This document shows positions 8,148 to 16,537 of a stretch of DNA of 64,000 nucleotides, piece by piece (the first letter of the stretch is position 1; every line of letters starts with the position of its first letter). The notes under the pieces were generated by a model. That model made no database searches. It was not told the origin of the DNA and worked only from the letters and a program-made list of their open reading frames with translations. The translations under genes and the position numbers were made by a program. The stretch is from JBBREP01 sp038202885 (GTDB lineage Bacteria > Actinomycetota > Acidimicrobiia > IMCC26256 > PALSA-610). The stretch covers positions 62,001-126,000 of the forward strand of contig JBBREP010000002.1 of the NCBI GenBank assembly GCA_038202885.1. The letters are read 5' to 3'.

Positions 8148-9164
8148 ATGGACAGCATGAGGGTTGGTGACCTCCAGACGCCAGCGTTGGTCATCGATGC
8201 AAAAATGCTCGACCACAATCTCGCGACCATGGCCAGGGCGCGGCCCGGCACGGCCCTGCGGCCCCATGTGAAAGCGCACAAGTCGACCGCGCTGGCGCGC
8301 GCCCAGCGCCGTCACGGCCACACGTCGTTCTGCGCGGCGACGACGCGCGAGCTGGTCGGTATGGCTCGCGCTGATCTCGGCGATGACCTCTTGCTCGCGA
8401 ACGAATGCGTCGACCCGCAGCGGTTGCGCGCGCTGGCCGATCTCGACGCGCGCATCACCGTCGCGGTCGACAGCGAGGCGACGATCAACGCGGCGGCTGC
8501 GGCCGGTATCCGCGAGGTGATGATCGACGTCAACGTCGGCATGCCGCGGTGCGGCTGTGCCCCCGACGACGCGGGTCGAATCGCCGATCTCGCCCGCGAC
8601 CGCGGGCTGCACGTGCGCGGCGTGATGGGCTACGAAGGCCACGCCGTGGGCATCCCCGACACCGCGAAGCGCATCGACCTGTGCACGACGAGCATGGAAT
8701 TACTCACGCACGCGCACGGCCTCGTCGGCGGCGACGTCGTGTCGGGCGGCGGCACAGGCACGTTCGACGTCAGCCCGATCCCCACCGAGATCCAGGCTGG
8801 TTCCTACGCCCTGATGGACACCGCCTACGCCAAGCTCGGGTTGCCGTTCGGCGCCGCGCTCCACGTTGTGAGCACCGTGATCTCAGTGGCCCCGAAGTTC
8901 GCCGTCGCCGATTGCGGGCTCAAGGCGCTCGGCATGGATCATGGAAATCCGACAGTCGATCACGGCGACGTCTGGTTCTGTTCGGACGAGCACATCACGT
9001 TTGGAGCGGCACCGAACGCCGTCACGGTCGGCGACAAGGTGCTGGTAACGCCCGCCCACGTCGACCCGACGGCGGCGTACCACCCATGCTTCCACATCGC
9101 CGATGGACCGGGTCTCGATGCGCATGTGATCGACGAATGGGCGATCGACCTGCGCGGCTGGTGA
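8148..9164 (+). CDS. PLP-dependent D-threonine aldolase / D-serine dehydratase-like protein
   Basis: 338-residue fold-type III PLP enzyme (alanine-racemase-like barrel). The PLP Lys is in RPHVKAHKS (Lys42). The C-terminal metal pair reads TPAHVDPTAAYH, His304 and Asp306. As I recall the family, D-threonine aldolases use His-x-Asp where D-serine dehydratases use His-x-Cys, so an aldolase is favoured. ATG 8148 is preceded by GGGGTG; ATG 8157 and GTG 8139 are alternatives. The true substrate is not shown by the sequence. Confidence 0.78.
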   Translation: MDSMRVGDLQTPALVIDAKMLDHNLATMARARPGTALRPHVKAHKSTALARAQRRHGHTSFCAATTRELVGMARADLGDDLLLANECVDPQRLRALADLDARITVAVDSEATINAAAAAGIREVMIDVNVGMPRCGCAPDDAGRIADLARDRGLHVRGVMGYEGHAVGIPDTAKRIDLCTTSMELLTHAHGLVGGDVVSGGGTGTFDVSPIPTEIQAGSYALMDTAYAKLGLPFGAALHVVSTVISVAPKFAVADCGLKALGMDHGNPTVDHGDVWFCSDEHITFGAAPNAVTVGDKVLVTPAHVDPTAAYHPCFHIADGPGLDAHVIDEWAIDLRGW

Positions 9165-9195
9165 CGCCGACACAGTCCGCGCGACGCGCAGGTGG

Positions 9196-9831
9196 TCAGC
9201 GCGCGCGGACCCGCGTGAGCCGGGCTCGGTAGCCGTCGACGGTGAGCTCGACGAGCGTGGACATCACCGCGATGGCAACGAACATGAACGATATGAACAT
9301 GAACGGCGCCTTGTGCATCGTGTCGCGCAGCCCCGCAGCAACCGTGCCCGGTGCGGCGACGACATCCCAGCTGTTGATGCGCACCACGCGCCCGAGATAG
9401 ATCCCGAAGGCGCACAGCGCGTGCGTGAGGAGCACGGCGCGGAACTCGAGCTGCGGCCGGCGCTCGCGCACCGCGGCACGGATCCGATCGACGCAATACA
9501 CGTAGCCGCCGAAGCCGACCGCCATGTACGCGAGGTAACCCGGCACGATGACCGCGGCGAGCTCGAGGTTGGTCGCGCCGTTGCGCACGTGATCGAACAG
9601 ATGCACCACGTCGCTCACGACGTAGGCGGAGTTCGGCAACATGATCGCGAAGGCACCAAAGCGCAGCCACCAGCCGAGGCGCTGCGGCTCGATGTGGTCG
9701 AGCACCGGTCGGGCCATCGCAATGGGGATCAGCGCGAGTAAGAGATTCCAGGTCATCCATCGGCCGTCACTCGACGCGAGCGATCCGATGTGGGTGACCG
9801 CCCAGTGGATGGTGTGCGCAAGCCCCAACAC
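9196..9831 (-). CDS. DUF1361 family membrane protein
   Basis: 211-residue integral membrane protein. Signature stretches of the DUF1361 family are seen: MTWNLLLALIPIAMA, MLPNSAYVVSDVVHLFDHV and ALCAFGIYLGRVVRINSWDV. Six or so hydrophobic helices are visible. The GTG at 9831 is chosen because TAGCAT lies 7 nt upstream, matching the leaderless pattern seen elsewhere; an in-frame ATG at 9915 would add 28 residues with no membrane character. Function unknown. Divergent from the amidase gene. Confidence 0.8.
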   Translation of the reverse strand: MLGLAHTIHWAVTHIGSLASSDGRWMTWNLLLALIPIAMARPVLDHIEPQRLGWWLRFGAFAIMLPNSAYVVSDVVHLFDHVRNGATNLELAAVIVPGYLAYMAVGFGGYVYCVDRIRAAVRERRPQLEFRAVLLTHALCAFGIYLGRVVRINSWDVVAAPGTVAAGLRDTMHKAPFMFISFMFVAIAVMSTLVELTVDGYRARLTRVRAR

Positions 9832-9838
9832 GCCACCG

Positions 9839-9844
9839 ATGCTA
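9839..9844 (-). promoter_or_regulatory. -10 box TAGCAT for the DUF1361 gene
   Basis: TAGCAT ends 7 nt before GTG 9831 on the minus strand, the spacing of a leaderless transcript, and decides the start. Confidence 0.5.
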
Positions 9845-9935
9845 GGGCCCCTGCGCCGGCAAAGAAACGGCGCGGTTGTACCCGCGACGCTCGAACGCGT
9901 ACCGTTCGAGAGCATTCACCGAGTAAGGGGCTCCT

Positions 9936-11372
9936 ATGACCGACGAACTGGCCACGCTCGACGCCACCGCTCAGGCCGAGCTCGTACGCACCGGCGCGGC
10001 GTCGCCGCTCGAGCTCGTCGACGCCGCCATCGCTCGCATCGAAGCGCTCAACCCTCAGCTCAACGCGGTGATCCATGAGCGGTTCGAGCGCGCCCGCGAG
10101 CAGGCCGCAGGCGTGCTCCCCGATGGACCGTTCCGGGGCGTGCCGGTGTTGTTCAAGGACTTGATGTGTGCCGTGGAGGGCGACCCGTACCACGAGGGTT
10201 CGAACCTGCTCAAGCGCAACGGCTATCGCGCCCAGCACACCGATCACCTCGCGCAGCGGTACTTCGAAGCCGGTTTCGTGTACCTCGGACGGACGAACAC
10301 ACCCGAGTTCGGTCTCGTTCCGACAACCGAACCCGACGCCTATGGCGCGGCACACAATCCGTGGAACCCCGAATACACCACGGGTGGGTCGAGCGGTGGT
10401 TCGGCGGCGGCGGTCGCCAGCGGGATGGTGCCGATTGCCCACGCGAACGACGGCGGCGGGTCGATCCGTATTCCCGCGTCGTGCAACGGCCTCGTCGGTC
10501 TCAAGCCCAGCCGAGGCCGGACTTCGCAGGGACCGGACAGCGGTCATCTCACGAGCCCCTTGACGGTAGAACTCGCAGTCACGCGGTCGGTGCGCGACGC
10601 CGCGGCGATGCTCGACGCGCTCAGTCCACCGTTTCCCGGTCAGCCGCTCATCGCGCCCGCGCCGACACGGCCGTTCGTTGAGGAACTCGGTGCCGCGCCT
10701 GGACATCTGCGCATCGGGCTGCTCACCCACAACCCGCTCGGCACCGGCGAGGTCGATGCACAGGCCGTGCGTGAGACCGAAGCCGCGGCCCGGCTGCTCG
10801 AGTCGCTCGGCCACTCGGTGCAGCAGGACTATCCCAAGCAACTCGAAGATCCCTCCCTGCTCGCGCATTTCACTGCACTCTGGGGTGCCGGTCTCGTCGA
10901 CACCATCACGCGCCACGAACGGGCCATCGGTAAGCGTGCCGGCGAGGGCGATCTCGAACCACTCACGCTCGCGATGGCCGAAGACGGCCGCGACGTCAGC
11001 GCGCAGGCGTTGCTCGACGCCGTACACGCGCTCGAGTCGGTGGGTTACTCGGTTGCGCCGTGGTGGGACGACTTCGACCTGTTGCTCACGCCGACGCTCG
11101 CCGAACCGCCGGTACGGCTCGGCACCTTTGTCGACGACGAGACGCCGATTCTCGGGTTCCTTCGTGCCGCAGCGTTTGCGCCGTTCTGCGCCGGGTTCAA
11201 CATCACCGGACAGCCCGCGATCTCGTTGCCGCTCGGTACGAGCGACGACGGCCTACCGATGGGCGTCCACCTGGTGGCCGCCTATGGCCGCGAGGATCTG
11301 CTCGTCAGAGTCGCGTCGCAGATCGAGACCGCGGCGCCGTGGGCGCAGCGCACCCCAACGATCCACGCGTAG
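9936..11372 (+). CDS. Amidase (amidase signature family)
   Basis: 478-residue amidohydrolase of the amidase-signature superfamily. The Ser-cisSer-Lys triad is complete: Lys74 in GVPVLFKDLM, Ser152 in TGGSSGGS and nucleophile Ser176 in NDGGGSIRIPA. AAGGGG precedes the ATG. It hydrolyses a carboxylic amide, but the substrate cannot be read. Unlike GatA at 61.9-63.3 kb it stands alone without GatB/GatC partners. The loop reads NDGGGS where GatA has SDTGGS. Confidence 0.88.
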   Translation: MTDELATLDATAQAELVRTGAASPLELVDAAIARIEALNPQLNAVIHERFERAREQAAGVLPDGPFRGVPVLFKDLMCAVEGDPYHEGSNLLKRNGYRAQHTDHLAQRYFEAGFVYLGRTNTPEFGLVPTTEPDAYGAAHNPWNPEYTTGGSSGGSAAAVASGMVPIAHANDGGGSIRIPASCNGLVGLKPSRGRTSQGPDSGHLTSPLTVELAVTRSVRDAAAMLDALSPPFPGQPLIAPAPTRPFVEELGAAPGHLRIGLLTHNPLGTGEVDAQAVRETEAAARLLESLGHSVQQDYPKQLEDPSLLAHFTALWGAGLVDTITRHERAIGKRAGEGDLEPLTLAMAEDGRDVSAQALLDAVHALESVGYSVAPWWDDFDLLLTPTLAEPPVRLGTFVDDETPILGFLRAAAFAPFCAGFNITGQPAISLPLGTSDDGLPMGVHLVAAYGREDLLVRVASQIETAAPWAQRTPTIHA

Positions 11373-11429
11373 TCAGCGCCTGGCGCGGCGATCGCACATC
11401 CCAGCCGCGGTAAGACCGGCATACGCGAT

Positions 11430-11456
11430 CGCTCGCAGCGCCGGACGGAAGGCGCA
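11430..11456 (-). repeat. GCGCC/GGCGC hairpin motif, copy A
   Basis: Reading the minus strand, TGCGCC, an 8-nt spacer and GGCGCTGCGAGCG form a small hairpin just after the stop of the HDOD gene. The same motif recurs at 38691-38722 and 63648-63680, each time right after a stop codon. It may act in 3'-end formation. Confidence 0.6.
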
Positions 11457-11463
11457 GGGAGAG

Positions 11464-12294
11464 CTAATTTCCTACGGTCAGAAAACCGGCGAGGTTCTCT
11501 TCGTCCTGGCGTACTTCGTCCATCAGCGATTGGCCCGAGTCGGGCGGCAGGCCGAGGGCCGCGAGCGCGGTTTCGACGTCGCAGTTGTTCTCGGTCACCG
11601 GCTCGAGCTCACACGCGATGCTGTCGGCCGCGACGATCACACGACCGAGGAGCGATTCGACGGTGTGCGGCGCCATGTGGTGCGTGCCGACGGCATTGAC
11701 GAACTCGGCCGGGAACTTCATGACGCCAAGTGCCGCGGCGCCAACTTCAGCGTGGGTGATGCCGAACTCCTGGCGCTCGGCTTCGACGAGCGTGAGCCCT
11801 CCTTCGTGCTCGAGGCGCTCGACGATGGCGTCGTAACGTCGCGGCGCGCGGCGGAACACGAGCGCACTCCCGAGGTCGTGCAGCAGCCCAACCGAGAAGG
11901 CGTCGTTACCGGGAAGGCCGACGCGGCGTGCGACGGCGGATGCCGACGCCGCAGTGAGCACACAGTGCGGCCAGAATTCGTCGGGCACCGAGCGACCCTT
12001 TTCGGAGAAGAGGTCGAACGCCGCAGTCGTGGCCAGCGCACGCACCGTTGCGAGTCCGAGCACAGTCACAGCGCGCCATGCGCTCGACACCTTGCCCGAC
12101 AAGCCGTAGAACGCGGTGTTCGCGAGCCTGATCGCCTGCGTGCTGAGCGCGGGGTCGCTCTCGATGAGATGACCGAGGTCGGCCGCAGACGTACGCGGGT
12201 CCTCGAGCATCCAGAGCAGCCGCATCGCAGCACCGGGCTGGACCGGAAGCTGGGTGATCTCGGCTACGAGATCGTTGGTGTCCGTGCTGGCCAT
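11464..12294 (-). CDS. HDOD domain protein
   Basis: 276-residue protein made of one HDOD domain, a catalytically dead relative of HD phosphohydrolases. The N-terminus reads LPVQPGAAMRLLWMLEDP and DPALSTQAIRLANTAFYG, both typical, and GLLHDLGSALVF takes the place of the HD metal site. HDOD proteins act as scaffolds in signalling. It follows the degenerate GGDEF gene by 41 bp on the same strand, so the two probably form one signalling unit. ATG 12294 has GAGGAG 5 nt upstream; GTG 12297 is possible. Confidence 0.87.
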   Translation of the reverse strand: MASTDTNDLVAEITQLPVQPGAAMRLLWMLEDPRTSAADLGHLIESDPALSTQAIRLANTAFYGLSGKVSSAWRAVTVLGLATVRALATTAAFDLFSEKGRSVPDEFWPHCVLTAASASAVARRVGLPGNDAFSVGLLHDLGSALVFRRAPRRYDAIVERLEHEGGLTLVEAERQEFGITHAEVGAAALGVMKFPAEFVNAVGTHHMAPHTVESLLGRVIVAADSIACELEPVTENNCDVETALAALGLPPDSGQSLMDEVRQDEENLAGFLTVGN

Positions 12295-12335
12295 CACTTC
12301 TCCTCATCGCCGGCGCGGCGAACCGTTGCAGTGTG

Positions 12336-13721
12336 TTATCGGTCTCGGGAGCTACTACCTGAGGTCCGGTTTTCGGCGGTGGCGAGGTCCGAGGCCGTTC
12401 CCCGAAGCTGGGCCTCGGCGCGCACCACGATGTCGGACGCCGATTCGCCCTCCAGGCCCACCACATGCGTCACCCGGCTGGTCGGTTCGAGCACGCGACC
12501 TCCCGCAACGAGACGGGTCTGCACGGCGTCGCGCACGCGATCGGTCCAGGCTTCGATCTCACGTTCCGCGCGACGCGCTGGGCCCGCCACCGCGAACGTC
12601 GCCCCGCTGAGGCGCCCCACGACATCGCGTTGGCGGATAACTCCCTGCAGCGCTAGCGCGACGGCGCGCAGCGTCGCGTCTCCGGCGTCGTATCCATGAT
12701 GTGCGTTCACCTCTGCGATGTCGCCGACGCGCACGAGCATCAGCGTGACCGGTCGCATCGCGACCTCGAGCGCGCCGAAGAACCCAGGGCGCGCCAGCAC
12801 GCCGGTGAGGGCGTCGAGCGACTCGTGGTCGTGCGCCGACGTTGCCGTCGCGTCGAGTTCGATGGCGGTCGTCGCCAGGTCGGCCGCCCGCATGAGCGCG
12901 CTTCGTTCCGAAGCCGTCAGGAAGCGTTTCGCGCCTACAAACACACACAATCCGACCAACGGCGCAGCCTCATCATCGCCGGCCGAATGGTTGGCCGAAT
13001 CGCTGGCCGAACGGTTGGCCGAGGGGCCGAGAACCAGCCATCCGAACCCGAGTCCGTGTTCGGCGCCGAGCTCGCCCAGACGTCCCGATACTGGCTCGAT
13101 GGCGGCACCGGACAACGTTCCGACATCGCCAATCGCGACCCGCGATGCGGCCCGTATCCACGCCGGGGGAAGACCTGGCGACGCGACCAGCTCAAGCTCC
13201 GCGTCGCGTACGCGGTAGAGCGCGCAGCGCGGTCCGGCCGCGCCGGCATACGCCATCCGCACGGCCGCTTCGAGCACTACATCGAGCGTGACCCGACCCT
13301 TCAACAGCTCCAGCAGCATTTGATGCGCGGCGATCTCTGCTCGCGCCGCGTGACCGTCGGTGACGTCGCGCGCCGCGAGGACGAGTTCGTCATCGGCCGC
13401 GGCGAGGCTCGAAAAGGTCAGCATGCGCCACGAACCGTCGCTGTGGCCGCAACGCAGCGTGATGCTCTCCGATTCGAGCGGCGCGGTGGTGAGCAGCGTG
13501 AGTGCACGGGCCCGATCGTCCGAGCAGACAAGGTCGACAAAGTCGGCGCCGGCCACGAGTCGGCCCTCGAACACCCGCTCGGCCTCGGGCGTCAAAGCCT
13601 GGACCCGCCCGCTCTGGCCGAGCACGATGCCGATCTGGCTGCTCAGGCGATCAAGCGCTTCCTCCCGGCTGGGTTTCGGGGCCGTGCTGGGGGAACCGGT
13701 CGCCCCGGGATCATCGTCCAT
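12336..13721 (-). CDS. PAS-GAF-GGDEF-type protein with degenerate GGDEF
   Basis: 461-residue signalling protein. A PAS-like sensor occupies about residues 25-110, a GAF-like domain about 130-280, and a GGDEF-fold domain the rest. The signature loop, expected as GGDEF, reads SGATF near residue 372, and the usual Mg-binding motifs are eroded. It is therefore probably unable to make c-di-GMP and may bind a nucleotide or partner instead. A Ser/Asn/His-rich linker near residue 240 is coded by a 12-bp tandem repeat. ATG 13721 lies 37 bp after the flippase stop; HDOD follows. Confidence 0.75.
   Translation of the reverse strand: MDDDPGATGSPSTAPKPSREEALDRLSSQIGIVLGQSGRVQALTPEAERVFEGRLVAGADFVDLVCSDDRARALTLLTTAPLESESITLRCGHSDGSWRMLTFSSLAAADDELVLAARDVTDGHAARAEIAAHQMLLELLKGRVTLDVVLEAAVRMAYAGAAGPRCALYRVRDAELELVASPGLPPAWIRAASRVAIGDVGTLSGAAIEPVSGRLGELGAEHGLGFGWLVLGPSANRSASDSANHSAGDDEAAPLVGLCVFVGAKRFLTASERSALMRAADLATTAIELDATATSAHDHESLDALTGVLARPGFFGALEVAMRPVTLMLVRVGDIAEVNAHHGYDAGDATLRAVALALQGVIRQRDVVGRLSGATFAVAGPARRAEREIEAWTDRVRDAVQTRLVAGGRVLEPTSRVTHVVGLEGESASDIVVRAEAQLRGTASDLATAENRTSGSSSRDR
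12981..13024. repeat. 12-bp tandem repeat inside the degenerate GGDEF gene
   Basis: Units GGCCGAATGGTT, GGCCGAATCGCT, GGCCGAACGGTT and a partial GGCCGAGG follow head to tail. The unit is four codons, so changes in copy number keep the frame and only lengthen a Ser/Ala/Asn linker. Confidence 0.85.
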
Positions 13722-13758
13722 TACTGCGTCGGTCGACAGAACCGGCGAAACCTTGAGG

Positions 13759-15261
13759 TCAGTCCGGTGATTCGACCACGACCAGGCGGCTCTCGTGCAG
13801 CAATGTGGCCAGCCCGCCGGGTCCGGCCACGCCGAGAATGTGCAGCCCGCCGAGGTACACGACCGCCGCCGCGAGTCCGGCCGTCGCCCAGCCGCCGACC
13901 GGTTCGACCAGGTGCGCGACGGCACCGGCAACGCTCACAGCGACCGCGATGACCGCGACTGCACGCCCCGGAAGTGGCCACACGGGCAGATCACGGACCG
14001 CATCGACGAGCAGAGCGAGCACGACGACCTCGGTGACCACCGTGGCAATCGCCGCACCCATCACGCCGTGCGCCGGGATGAGCCACCAGTTGAGCCCCAC
14101 GTTGACCACGAGGCCCACCAACGTCACGAACGGGTAGCGGCGGCGCCGATCCACGCTGACGAGCGTCACGTACACGAGCTGGGTGAGGAAGTTCAGGGCC
14201 TGGCCGGCAACGAGCCAGCGCGCTGACGGCGCCGCCGCGTCGCCACCCGAGCCGAAAATGGTATGGATCAGCGGCTGCGCGAGCACAGCGAAGACCGTCG
14301 TGGCGAAGGCCGCGACGATCAGTACCAGCATCATTGCTTGGCGAATCACCTGATGGAAGCGCGCTCGATCGTCGGGCCACGAGCGCGTGAGCAGCGGTAA
14401 CACCGCACCCATCAACGCGGGAGCGAGAAAGGCAAGGAGGTCGGAGAACTTGTAGCCGATCTGATAGAGCGCGATCGCGACGCGGCCCGTCTCGCCCGAC
14501 AAGCGCAGCGTGAGCATGAGCGCATCGACGCGGAAGTAGAGCGTGGCGAGCGCGCTGCCGACCGCGAGCGGTGCGGCCTGCACGATCCAGCGTCGCCAAC
14601 TCGCCACATCGACTTGGGGTCGGAGCCGGAACGTGCCACGCAGCGCGATCAGCAACACCACAAGCGCGACTGCGTCGCTGGCAACGTACGCGCCGATGTA
14701 CCGCAACAGCGTCCCGTAGCCACTCGCCCAGAGCGCCAGCACCACACCAAGTTGCACCGCAGCCCCCACCACGATCGCGCCGCCGACGACGCGCAGCCAG
14801 AGCTTCGCCTGGCACACGCTGATGATCGACCACAGCGCCGACCCGACGAAGAACGAGATCCCGCCGATCGCGACGCCTTGGATTTCGGTGTGGGTGTACG
14901 GCCCGACGATCACGACGAGCATTGCGAGCGCATAACCCAGCGTGCCGAGCCCGACGCGAAACACCAGGAACCGACCCGCGATCGACTCGAGCCGGTCCTC
15001 GCCTTCGCGGCCGAGCTCAACGAGCACCACCCGCGTGGTCTCGAAGTCGGCGATCAGGCCCAAGAGCCCGAGCAACGTGAAGACGAAGGCGAACGATCCG
15101 TACGTGCCCACGTCGAGCTGGTGAAAGATCAGCACCGTGCCGACCAGACTCAACAACCCCGCGACGCCCCGGCTCGTCAGGAGCACCGCCGTCCCGCCGA
15201 GCAGCGAACCGGCCCGGCGCGGCCCGCGCGCGGCGCCGTCTGCACGCGCCGGCTGCGACAC
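13759..15261 (-). CDS. Polysaccharide biosynthesis flippase (Wzx/MATE-like)
   Basis: 500-residue integral membrane protein with about 12-14 hydrophobic helices, of the oligosaccharide flippase / MOP exporter type. The start GGTAVLLTSRGVAGLLSLVGTVLIFHQLDVGTYG, in which Arg and the late Gly-x-Tyr-Gly turn stand out, is characteristic of lipid-linked glycan flippases, as is FSDLLAFLAPALMGAVLPLL mid-protein. The start is GTG 15261. It lies divergent from a glycosyltransferase, so the pair probably builds and exports a surface glycan. The product cannot be named. Confidence 0.85.
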   Translation of the reverse strand: MSQPARADGAARGPRRAGSLLGGTAVLLTSRGVAGLLSLVGTVLIFHQLDVGTYGSFAFVFTLLGLLGLIADFETTRVVLVELGREGEDRLESIAGRFLVFRVGLGTLGYALAMLVVIVGPYTHTEIQGVAIGGISFFVGSALWSIISVCQAKLWLRVVGGAIVVGAAVQLGVVLALWASGYGTLLRYIGAYVASDAVALVVLLIALRGTFRLRPQVDVASWRRWIVQAAPLAVGSALATLYFRVDALMLTLRLSGETGRVAIALYQIGYKFSDLLAFLAPALMGAVLPLLTRSWPDDRARFHQVIRQAMMLVLIVAAFATTVFAVLAQPLIHTIFGSGGDAAAPSARWLVAGQALNFLTQLVYVTLVSVDRRRRYPFVTLVGLVVNVGLNWWLIPAHGVMGAAIATVVTEVVVLALLVDAVRDLPVWPLPGRAVAVIAVAVSVAGAVAHLVEPVGGWATAGLAAAVVYLGGLHILGVAGPGGLATLLHESRLVVVESPD

Positions 15262-15352
15262 TGCGATCAGGCCTCCCGTGGTCGCGAGCGCCGCGAATCG
15301 TAGGTCAGGTCGGTCGGGCCGATCAGGACTGCGGCGCGCGGTCGTTCGTCTC

Positions 15353-15358
15353 TAGCAT
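15353..15358 (+). promoter_or_regulatory. -10 box TAGCAT for the glycosyltransferase gene
   Basis: TAGCAT lies 6 nt before ATG 15365, with no ribosome site, so the transcript is probably leaderless. Confidence 0.5.
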
Positions 15359-15364
15359 CGGCCG

Positions 15365-16537
15365 ATGGGCCCTGATCGTGATTCCACCACGCCGCGGGCC
15401 AGGTCGATCCTCGCGGTCGTGCCCGGGAGCTTTGTCTCGGGCGCCGAGCTACTGCTCCTTCGCGATCTCGCCGCAGCCCGAGCGGCGGGGTGGGGCGTTC
15501 GGGTGGCGTGCGCGGAGGGTCCACTCGTCGCGCGGCTCCACGCCGACGGCATGGAGCACGTCACGATTCCCGAGCTGCGCCTCGGCAGTGGGTCACGCTG
15601 GCGTGCGGGCGGCTCGCTCGCACGCGCCACGATCGGCGCAGCGCGGGCACTGCGGCGAGCGCGACGCACCGACGAGGTGTGGTTGGTCAACGGCGTGAAC
15701 GCTCTGCCTGCTGCCGTGCTGGGCGCGGCGAGGCGGGCACCGGTCGTCTACTACGCGCACGATGTGCTCGTGCGACGCGACCGGCTCCTGCTCGCCCGCC
15801 TCGCGCGCCGCGCCATCGCCGGTGCCCTCGCGGTGTCCGACGCGGCTGGTGCACCACTGCGCGCGCTGGGAATCACCACGATCGTGGTGCGCCAGGGAAC
15901 CGAGTGGCCGGTCGACGCGGCGGCGCCGCCCGCCGAACGGCGCGCACCGCCCCGTATCGGGATCGCCGCGGTAATCACGCCCTGGAAGGGTCACGCTGTG
16001 TTGCTGGAGGCCATGGCGGGGCTGAGGCATCGTGACGCCGAGCTCGACATCATGGGCGCCACCGCGCCCAAAGACGCCGACCACGCTGCCGCGCTGCGCA
16101 GCCGGGCCGCGGCCGACGACCTGCGCGGTCGCGTGCATTTCCTGGGCCACGTCGCGACACCGCTCGCGCAGATGCGGACCTGGACGGTCGCCGTCGTCGC
16201 GAGCGTCGACCCCGAGGCCGGGCCGCTGAGCGCACTCGAAGCCATGAGCGTCGGCGTGCCCATCGTCGGTACCGAACACGGTGGAATCGTCGAAGTGCTC
16301 GGCGATGCCGGTGTACTCGTCGCGCCACACGATGCCGCGGCACTCCAGCAGGCCATCGACAACCTGCTCGACGACGACGCGCTGTACGCGCGCTGTGCGG
16401 CCGCGGGACCGCGCCGGATCGTCGAAGCGCACTTGACGCGCGCCGAACACGAGCAGCGCTTCGTCGAAGGCCTCGCCACGCTCGCCACCGCGGCACCCGC
16501 CCGCCGAGCCCGTCGGCAAGCCGGTCGAGCTTCGTGA
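15365..16537 (+). CDS. Glycosyltransferase family 4 protein
   Basis: 390-residue GT-B fold glycosyltransferase. The N-terminal domain starts with VVPGSFVSGAELLLLRDL. The C-terminal donor domain has GIAAVITPWKGHAVLLEAM and the family 4 nucleotide-sugar motif around VDPEAGPLSALEAMSVGVPI, followed by EHGGIVEVLGDAG; the Glu of the E-x7-E motif is kept as EAG and EAM. It would transfer a sugar in the cytoplasm to a lipid or glycan acceptor. Its TGA overlaps the GTG start of the Lhr helicase, so the two are translationally coupled although unrelated in function. Confidence 0.87.
   Translation: MGPDRDSTTPRARSILAVVPGSFVSGAELLLLRDLAAARAAGWGVRVACAEGPLVARLHADGMEHVTIPELRLGSGSRWRAGGSLARATIGAARALRRARRTDEVWLVNGVNALPAAVLGAARRAPVVYYAHDVLVRRDRLLLARLARRAIAGALAVSDAAGAPLRALGITTIVVRQGTEWPVDAAAPPAERRAPPRIGIAAVITPWKGHAVLLEAMAGLRHRDAELDIMGATAPKDADHAAALRSRAAADDLRGRVHFLGHVATPLAQMRTWTVAVVASVDPEAGPLSALEAMSVGVPIVGTEHGGIVEVLGDAGVLVAPHDAAALQQAIDNLLDDDALYARCAAAGPRRIVEAHLTRAEHEQRFVEGLATLATAAPARRARRQAGRAS

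Noticed and set aside
9176..9210. GTCCGCGCG ... CGCGCGGAC inverted repeat as terminator
   Set aside because: The right arm is inside the DUF1361 coding end and the repeat is low-complexity CG, easily due to chance.
10678..12699. 673-codon plus-strand frame across the amidase end, HDOD and GGDEF genes
   Set aside because: It crosses three real genes in other frames and shows low-complexity Arg/Ser sequence.
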